Shown: positions 6,635 through 11,402 of the stretch, piece by piece
Layout: each line of letters begins with the position of its first letter
Numbering within the stretch: the stretch's first letter is position 1
Assembly: GCA_017443145.1 (NCBI GenBank)
Contig: JAFSPA010000013.1
Location: 1-64,000, forward strand
Origin: Paludibacteraceae bacterium
GTDB lineage: Bacteria; Bacteroidota; Bacteroidia; Bacteroidales; Paludibacteraceae
DNA: 64,000 nt
Direction of reading: 5' to 3'
The notes under the pieces: model-generated
Seen by the model: the letters and a program-made list of their open reading frames with translations, nothing else
The model's database searches: none
Told to the model about the DNA's origin: nothing
Position numbers and translations under genes: made by a program

Positions 6635-7779
6635 TCTATAACGATGACGGCATCTTCTCCGCACGGCATATAAAGCGTGTCTATATGGTTGTTAATAGAT
6701 ACCGGATAGTTGGTTTGTTGTTGCTCAATGGGGATATTCAGTTCCACGACTCCATTGGCATCACTATTTGTTTTGAAGTTAGCAATTTGTATATTGGCGC
6801 GATTGGGTTGTTGTAGTCCAACCAGGCGGAAATGTACATGTCCATAAAGATTGGCATCCCGACGAATAGGTAGTGCGAGATTTTTTTGGAGGGTGAGGGT
6901 GGTATCTAAGGGTAGGTATCCTTGTGCCGTGGCGGTTATTCTCACCGGTTTACCGATGAAGCGAGGCGGGATATTGCGAAAAACCGATATGCAATTCAAT
7001 GCGGGCAGTGTGTCGTTTTTCTGCTCATTGTCGAGATAGAGGCTTAGGACGATATTTCTGCAATCGGGCAGGGCAGTATTATGGGGTGTTGCTTCGGCCA
7101 TTTGTATTTGGACATTCACGGTTTGTGAGAGCCACCCTGTAAGGAATAAGGATAAAAGAACAAAGAACAAGGATAATGCTGTGGCTACATGGCGTTTGCG
7201 TCTGCGTTGTTGGTCTCTAATCAGTAGTCCTTCGAAATCGAGTTGCAGCATTCGCGCTACGACCATGAGCATGGCGCGGTCATAGGCCTTCCGGCGTGAT
7301 TTGATGCCGGCTTCCCGAGTGTTGACGCCTAAGATAGAATGGTCTTTTAGCGGATCGGAGTGTTTCGGGAAGTTTCGTCGCAAGGCTTCCGGGAAGCATT
7401 CTGTGTCCGGATTATTGCTATACGGTACGCCATCCACGATGATTGGGATGATGCTATCTCTGCGTCCTAAGGAGATGAAGTAGTCGATACCGCTATTGAT
7501 AAAGTTCGATTTGGCTGCGTTGGGTGAGCATACGACGATGAGGTATCGCGAATTTTCCATTCGGCTTTTGAGTTCTTGCATTAACTCTTCGCCGGAGTGC
7601 ATGTCGTTGAGATAGCAATAGAGCGGTTTGATGCGTTTGGGAATAGAGGAGTCCTGTCGACAAAGGACAGCGGGTAGGCGATAGTTCTCTATGGCGTGCT
7701 GCAAGCGCACCGCTTCTTTTGCATCGGCATTTTGGAAACTGATAAACGCGAAATATTTAAATTCTTGTCGTTCAGCCAT
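6631..7779 (-). CDS. Membrane-anchored TIR-domain protein, ThsB-like signal enzyme candidate
   Basis: Residues 1-185 form a TIR domain: FAFISFQNADAKEAVRLQ, RIKPLYCYLNDMHSG, YLIVVCSPNAAKS, IIPIIVDGVPYS, and the downstream SILGVNTREAG block usual in this subfamily. An RRRKR stop is followed by one membrane helix (about 200-218), then an outside tail with a transthyretin-like motif (NFKTNSDANGVVEL). TIR domains of defence systems cleave NAD+ to make nucleotide signals. In type II Thoeris the signal activates a TM-macro protein like the one encoded just upstream. The usual catalytic glutamate, in the sequence W-V-x-K-E-I, is replaced: the protein reads FINSGIDYF with Gly97 there. Activity is therefore uncertain. 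It lies 3 nt after the macro gene and overlaps the TPR gene by 4 nt. Confidence 0.8.
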   Translation of the reverse strand: MAERQEFKYFAFISFQNADAKEAVRLQHAIENYRLPAVLCRQDSSIPKRIKPLYCYLNDMHSGEELMQELKSRMENSRYLIVVCSPNAAKSNFINSGIDYFISLGRRDSIIPIIVDGVPYSNNPDTECFPEALRRNFPKHSDPLKDHSILGVNTREAGIKSRRKAYDRAMLMVVARMLQLDFEGLLIRDQQRRRKRHVATALSLFFVLLSLFLTGWLSQTVNVQIQMAEATPHNTALPDCRNIVLSLYLDNEQKNDTLPALNCISVFRNIPPRFIGKPVRITATAQGYLPLDTTLTLQKNLALPIRRDANLYGHVHFRLVGLQQPNRANIQIANFKTNSDANGVVELNIPIEQQQTNYPVSINNHIDTLYMPCGEDAVIVIE

Positions 7780-7782
7780 AGG

Positions 7783-8694
7783 TTAGATGATAGGTCTTTT
7801 AGCCAAGTGTGCGATAATAGTGGGATATGCTGCAAAGTCGATATCGGTGACGTTGTCGGGATGGATACAGATGCGCAGTGTGCGGCAGCAGGCTTTTTCG
7901 CGTGCCATAGCAAAGAAGGTTTGTATCATCAAGTCGATTTTCTGCTCTGTTGAGAATTCCGCCGGCAGGTCCACGAAGCGATTGCCCATAACGGCGACGT
8001 TGATGACTTTACTTCTATTTCGTGCGGCAGCGAGATTGCGCCACATTTTTTTTAGGCATCGGACATATTCGTCTTTGGTAATAGCAATCGTGCCATTGGG
8101 TTTGAGATGCGTGAACGCGACACAGCAGAAACGGTCGTTTTGAATCTCTACAGGGCAGACGGTTCCCAAGGGATATTGATTGGTTCTGCCGGGCAGTTTG
8201 TCATCCGTACTCAAAGGTTTATTGGCTATCAACTCCTTATCCAATATGGCATCGATATCCACGTGTTTGTCGGCACAATACTGAAGGAATGCGCCATGCA
8301 GCGTACGCGGGCTGATGATGCGGTCAAGTTCTGTGTCGAAGGTATCAACCACGTGAATCACCTTTAAGCCGTTTTGATGGAATATGTCGCAGCATTCGAT
8401 TATGACGTGGATGTCGGTGTTTTTATCTTTATACACGGCTTTGGTATGCGGCCAGTTTACGAGCATGGCAATCAGAATGGTCAGCAAAAGAGCTAAGATG
8501 ATTAGCCAAAGGTGGCATACACTAAACGATATGGCATTTCGCAGCCAATCCACCTCATCGTTCGGCAGGAAAGCGATAAGAGACCCAATCAGAGTAACAG
8601 CGACGAATAGCCAAGACAAGGTGTCGCGGACCGTTGACCACAAGAGTGTTCTCCAATGCGAGAGGATGTAGTTGATTTTCTTTGAATTGTGCAT
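7783..8694 (-). CDS. Two-TM protein with macro-like DUF6430 domain, Thoeris ThsA-like effector candidate
   Basis: Start placed at 8694, 18 nt after a perfect -7 box at 8713-8720; the frame's earlier ATG at 8766 lies upstream of this promoter. The 303-residue product has two N-terminal membrane helices (about 26-43 and 61-79). A soluble domain with the DUF6430/macro-like pattern follows: CCDIFHQNGLKVIHVVDTFDT, RTLHGAF, YPLGTVCPV, VINVAVMGN. TM-macro proteins of this type are the effectors of type II Thoeris, where a TIR-made ADP-ribose conjugate binds the macro domain and the membrane part kills the cell. The TIR gene follows after 3 nt, which supports the same pairing here. First gene of a four-gene operon. 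Confidence 0.75.
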   Translation of the reverse strand: MHNSKKINYILSHWRTLLWSTVRDTLSWLFVAVTLIGSLIAFLPNDEVDWLRNAISFSVCHLWLIILALLLTILIAMLVNWPHTKAVYKDKNTDIHVIIECCDIFHQNGLKVIHVVDTFDTELDRIISPRTLHGAFLQYCADKHVDIDAILDKELIANKPLSTDDKLPGRTNQYPLGTVCPVEIQNDRFCCVAFTHLKPNGTIAITKDEYVRCLKKMWRNLAAARNRSKVINVAVMGNRFVDLPAEFSTEQKIDLMIQTFFAMAREKACCRTLRICIHPDNVTDIDFAAYPTIIAHLAKRPII

Positions 8695-8712
8695 GGTATC
8701 CAATTTAGGGTG

Positions 8713-8743
8713 CAAAGGTACAACAAATTTTTGGTAGTTCAAA
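8713..8743 (-). promoter_or_regulatory. Promoter of the macro/TIR/TPR/LRR operon
   Basis: On the minus strand TTTG (8743-8740) and TACCTTTG (8720-8713), 19 nt apart. No other promoter is evident before the CRISPR array apart from a TATCTTTG-like box inside the BspA stump, so the array may be read from here. Confidence 0.7.
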
Positions 8744-8823
8744 ATTAAAAATGAAGAATTATGCAAAAAGAGGTGAAAAAGTAGGGGAAGGAGGCGTTTT
8801 TTGGTGACGTTATACTGTTATAT

Positions 8824-8872
8824 CGTTATAACGTTATAACGAAGGATGGGGAATCCGCCAAAGTTGGCGGAT
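8824..8872. repeat. AT-rich palindrome and GC hairpin between two leftward genes
   Basis: CGTTATAACGTTATAACG (8824-8841) is a perfect 18-nt palindrome, also readable as two CGTTATAACG copies sharing CG. It is followed by ATCCGCCAA/TTGGCGGAT (8853-8861, 8864-8872). The second is the likely terminator stem of the gene at 8883-9191, without a clear T-run. The first may be an operator for the macro operon. Confidence 0.4.
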
Positions 8873-8882
8873 GGAAGGGCAG

Positions 8883-9191
8883 TTACTGATTGCGGAATTG
8901 GAGTTGGAGCATGGCACGGATGAAGTTGTCGAGGCGGGCGTAGATGCGGTGTTTGCCGGTTTCTTTGTCGATGGGTGCTTCGGGATCTCCGTTCTCCAGC
9001 TGGGCTTTGTAACGTGCTGTCCAATAAGCCATTCGCTCGGGGTCTTGTTTGTCGAGTTGGAATTGGGTAAGCGCTTGTTTGAAAGATTCTACATTCTTGC
9101 GTTCGCCTGCGGTTAGTGGTGTTTTGTCGTAGTTGCGTGGATGCTTTACGACATAGGATTGTTGTCTTAGGACTTTATCGATTATACCCAT
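8883..9191 (-). CDS. Hypothetical protein, 102 aa, N-terminus encoded by half a CRISPR repeat
   Basis: Start set at ATG 9191, 31 nt after a promoter -7 box at 9222-9229; the frame's earlier ATG at 9275 lies upstream of that promoter. The product begins MGIIDKVLRQQSYVVKHPRN; residues 3-11 are the translation of 24 bases identical to the CRISPR repeat (9161-9184). The rest is helical and polar (NYDKTPLTAGERKN; PERMAYWTARYKAQLENGD; KHRIYARLDNFIRAMLQ) with no membrane segment or signal peptide. I do not recognise a family. It is transcribed divergently from the tracrRNA. Whether it has any CRISPR-related function is unknown. Confidence 0.6.
   Translation of the reverse strand: MGIIDKVLRQQSYVVKHPRNYDKTPLTAGERKNVESFKQALTQFQLDKQDPERMAYWTARYKAQLENGDPEAPIDKETGKHRIYARLDNFIRAMLQLQFRNQ
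9161..9184 (+). repeat. Left half of a CRISPR repeat (positions 1-24)
   Basis: All 24 bases from GTTGTCTTAGGACTTTATCG to ATTA equal positions 1-24 of the array repeat. Identity stops at 9185. The missing right half reappears at 9305 in the tracrRNA, 120 bp away and in the same orientation. Confidence 0.8.
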
Positions 9192-9221
9192 TTTCAGGAT
9201 GTCAAAGATCAATTCTCGCTG

Positions 9222-9253
9222 CAAAATTACTGTTTTTTTGCCAAATACACAAA
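9222..9253 (-). promoter_or_regulatory. Promoter of the 102-aa hypothetical gene
   Basis: Minus strand TTTG (9253-9250) and TAATTTTG (9229-9222), 20 nt apart; back to back with the tracrRNA promoter. Confidence 0.65.
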
Positions 9254-9268
9254 AAAAAGTATAAAAAA

Positions 9269-9300
9269 TTTGCACGTTTCAAAAAAAAGCACTACCTTTG
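9269..9300 (+). promoter_or_regulatory. tracrRNA promoter
   Basis: TTTG (9269-9272) and TACCTTTG (9293-9300), 20 nt apart. Transcription should start about 9305-9308, exactly at the anti-repeat. Confidence 0.8.
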
Positions 9301-9304
9301 CACC

Positions 9305-9383
9305 ACAATTTGAAGGATATACACAATAAGGATTATTCCGTTGTGTAAACATTCAGAGTGGGGCTCACGCCTCGCTCTTTTTT
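9305..9383 (+). ncRNA. tracrRNA for a type II CRISPR system
   Basis: The first 22 nt (9305-9326) match the right half of the CRISPR repeat in the same orientation, with one base missing and one A-to-G change. They can therefore pair with the leftward crRNA over 21 consecutive base pairs, two of them G-U. A small hairpin follows (GGATTATTCC, 9330-9339), enclosed by CACAA/TTGTG (9322-9326, 9341-9345), in the place of the nexus. A 9-bp stem GAGTGGGGC/GCCTCGCTC (9356-9364, 9369-9377) with a 4-nt loop and six T's (9378-9383) is a strong intrinsic terminator. The gene is about 79 nt. Its partner cas9 is not in the window. Confidence 0.8.
9356..9383 (+). terminator. tracrRNA intrinsic terminator
   Basis: Nine-pair stem (9356-9364 with 9369-9377), loop TCAC, then TTTTTT. 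It doubles as the last structural hairpin of the RNA. Confidence 0.85.
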
Positions 9384-9470
9384 CGTCCATTTGCCACTTA
9401 TGGTTATTCAAAATAAATACATGCTACATCACTCAACTTCTCTATCTTCATCAACCAACATACGCATCAC

Positions 9471-9714
9471 CTTGTATAAATTTCTTTTACATTTTTTATA
9501 CAAGTCACACTGTAACTTACTATCATCCACCAACATACATATTACCTTGTATAAATTTTCTCTTTCATTTTTATACAACCCACCTCGTAACAACCTATCT
9601 ATCAACCACATACCTATCAGCTTGTATAAATTTCCATCCATATTTTTTATACAAGCTAATCCTACATACACCTTGTATAAATTTTGTTGATTTTTTTCAT
9701 TTTTTTTATACAAC
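9471..9714. repeat. Tandem hairpin repeat, 75-bp period, built on CTTGTATAAA
   Basis: Four hairpins, each CTTGTATAAA, then 14-23 nt of T-rich loop, then TTTATACAAG or a one-base variant: 9471-9504, 9546-9579, 9621-9655 and 9672-9714. Start-to-start distances are 75, 75 and 51 bp. The linkers are also alike (CAACCAACATACGCATCA, CCACCAACATACATATTA and similar). The minus strand stays open with a 25-codon period (NLYKVxxMLVD, LYK), and the plus strand is open too because stops are rare in this composition. A DNA- or RNA-level function seems likelier than a protein. The last hairpin ends just before the dtd promoter. Confidence 0.7.
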
Positions 9715-9715
9715 C

Positions 9716-9747
9716 CTTGCGTACGTCAAAATTTTATTGTACCTTTG
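9716..9747 (+). promoter_or_regulatory. dtd promoter
   Basis: CTTG (9716-9719) and TACCTTTG (9740-9747), 20 nt apart. The start point falls about 9753, which rules out the earlier in-frame ATG at 9745. Confidence 0.7.
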
Positions 9748-9762
9748 CACAAAATTTTCAAT

Positions 9763-10557
9763 ATGAGAGTTGTTGTTCAACGTTGTAGCCGAGCAGAAGT
9801 GCGCATAAACGGCACCATCTGCGGAAAAATAAACAATGGCTTCGTGCTCCTCGTGGGTATAGCCGCTACTGATAAACGTGCCGATGCAGATTGGATGGCA
9901 AGAAAGATTGCTAACTTACGAGTCTTTGAAGATGATGCCGGCAAAATGAATCTAGCCCTTAACGATGTCGGCGGTTCTATACTGAGCATCTCGCAGTTCA
10001 CACTTTATGCCGATTGCCGCAAAGGTAATCGGCCGTCCTTCATCAATGCTGCTCGACCGGATGCTGCTGTGTCACTCTACTACTATCTCAATAGAACACT
10101 TCAGGACGACTTCCATATACATGTCGAGACAGGACAATTCGGTGCTGATATGAAAGTGGATTTTATTAATGACGGCCCCGTTACAATCATCCTGGATACA
10201 GACGAATTGACCGACAAAGAGAACGGTCCTTCCTGCCCGCAAATAACTCCGCCACTACTCTCACAAGAGCAACCACAACAACCTCAAGTGTCACATCCTG
10301 CTCCTATAATCGAAATTGACAAGCGAGTGCAGAAATTGGTGCACGCTATTGGCAAACAATCGCTTCCAAGACGACAGATTTTAGCAGAATTGGGACTCAA
10401 ACAAAAAAGCCGCAAATCTTTTATTGATAATTATCTCAAACCTACTTTCGCTCTAGGCTATATCAATTTCGCATTTCCTGCGTCACCTAACAAACCCGAA
10501 CAGGCTTACAAACTCACAGCCAAGGGCTTGGAACTATATAACCAATTATCCAAGTAA
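9763..10557 (+). CDS. dtd: D-aminoacyl-tRNA deacylase with C-terminal winged-helix-like extension
   Basis: Dtd removes D-amino acids wrongly attached to tRNA. Residues 1-150 carry the family marks: MRVVVQRCSRAEV start, SISQFTLYA around the SQxT motif, KGNRPSF, and the Gly-cisPro motif in NDGPVTIIL. The family normally ends here, near 150 residues. This protein continues to 264 through a Pro/Gln-rich linker (about 160-182) and a segment resembling a winged helix (RRQILAELGL, SRKSFIDNYLKPTF, LGYINFAFP, YKLTAKGLELY) of the kind found at the C-termini of Fic or RecG-like proteins. The fusion is unusual; its use, perhaps RNA or DNA binding, is not known. Start 9763 fits the promoter. Confidence 0.9.
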   Translation: MRVVVQRCSRAEVRINGTICGKINNGFVLLVGIAATDKRADADWMARKIANLRVFEDDAGKMNLALNDVGGSILSISQFTLYADCRKGNRPSFINAARPDAAVSLYYYLNRTLQDDFHIHVETGQFGADMKVDFINDGPVTIILDTDELTDKENGPSCPQITPPLLSQEQPQQPQVSHPAPIIEIDKRVQKLVHAIGKQSLPRRQILAELGLKQKSRKSFIDNYLKPTFALGYINFAFPASPNKPEQAYKLTAKGLELYNQLSK

Positions 10558-10576
10558 ATATGTCAAAAATAAGCAG

Positions 10577-10584
10577 TAATTTTG
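10577..10584 (+). promoter_or_regulatory. -7 box of the 223-aa secreted protein
   Basis: TAATTTTG followed by C, 20 nt before the start at 10604; no clear TTTG partner upstream. Confidence 0.5.
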
Positions 10585-10603
10585 CACGCAAAATGTAAGA
10601 GCC

Positions 10604-11275
10604 ATGAAACAAATCACATCAACTATTCTATCCCTGCTCGTTGCTGTTCAACTCAGTGCAGCGGAGCATTCGTACGTCTGGAGCGACGTGTTCCCCAATT
10701 ACAAGTCCCAAATCCCATCGTCTGACTTCACCACACCGGACGGTCTATTCCGATTCACCAGCGACAAAGCAGACGGCGTGACAGGACCTACTTTCGGCGA
10801 GGATAGTAAGGCAGGCTTACTCTACCGTCTTTATGCCGACAACACTCTGCGTATAGAGAGTCTGAAAGGTGGTAAGATTTCAGCTATCACCTTCGTCATC
10901 GGCGGTAATGGACACTATAAACTGGCGCAGCTCACGCCTTCTTCCGGTGCGATGGGAACGCCCTATTTAGGTAAAGACCCAACGGACTCTTTCCGCGAAT
11001 ATAAACTCTTCTGGATCGGTAATACGGAGGATATCACTTTCATTGTCGGTCACGAGTGTGAGTACGGTATTGATTGCGCAGAACAAGGTAAAGAAGGCGA
11101 GCCCGGCACCTGCATGACCAAGCAGATCATCATCACTTCCGAGAACGACACTCCCGCCAACATAGACCAAACAAATCTTCCATCGGCCATCCATCATAAA
11201 TTGATTAAAGATGGTGTTCTCTTCATCGAGCATAACGGTCACCTCTTCAACGCCCAAGGTGCAAGAGTAAAATAA
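10604..11275 (+). CDS. Secreted protein with the shared C-terminal tag
   Basis: Signal peptide 1-19 (MKQITSTILSLLVAVQLSAA), then a beta-rich domain of about 165 residues with no catalytic motif that I recognise (SYVWSDVFPNY, ISAITFVIGGNGHYKLAQL, SFREYKLFWIGNTEDITFIVG). The last 30 residues (KLIKDGVLFIEHNGHLFNAQ, then GARVK) match the ends of the BspA-like protein at 3076 and the DUF285 protein at 11403. This shared end is probably a surface-export or anchoring signal. The gene has its own promoter and converges on the DUF285 gene across a shared terminator. Function unknown. Confidence 0.75.
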   Translation: MKQITSTILSLLVAVQLSAAEHSYVWSDVFPNYKSQIPSSDFTTPDGLFRFTSDKADGVTGPTFGEDSKAGLLYRLYADNTLRIESLKGGKISAITFVIGGNGHYKLAQLTPSSGAMGTPYLGKDPTDSFREYKLFWIGNTEDITFIVGHECEYGIDCAEQGKEGEPGTCMTKQIIITSENDTPANIDQTNLPSAIHHKLIKDGVLFIEHNGHLFNAQGARVK

Positions 11276-11340
11276 GGAATATTTACTATATCATCACCAT
11301 CTTCCCTGGGCGACGCAGCTTACCAGCCCGAGATTACTAA

Positions 11341-11370
11341 AAAAGCGGGCTTCTAACCCGCTTTTTTTTG
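11341..11370. terminator. Bidirectional intrinsic terminator
   Basis: AAAAAGCGGG (11341-11350), loop CTTCTAA, CCCGCTTTTTTTT (11358-11370). It serves the secreted protein gene on the plus strand and the DUF285 gene on the minus strand. A run of related TTTTGTC/TTTTAAC units follows to 11397. Confidence 0.85.
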
Positions 11371-11402
11371 TCTTTTGTCTTTTAACTTTTAACTTTCCAC
11401 TC

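Noticed and set aside
9471..9714. Second CRISPR array or a replication origin
   Set aside because: The intervening sequences are themselves similar, unlike spacers, and the repeated 10-mer is not a DnaA box.
9341..9766. Long plus-strand frames and a 94-codon minus-strand frame over the hairpin array
   Set aside because: All arise from a T/A-rich tandem repeat with few stops, and no promoter or ribosome-binding context supports them. I kept the region as a repeat, with the coding option noted.
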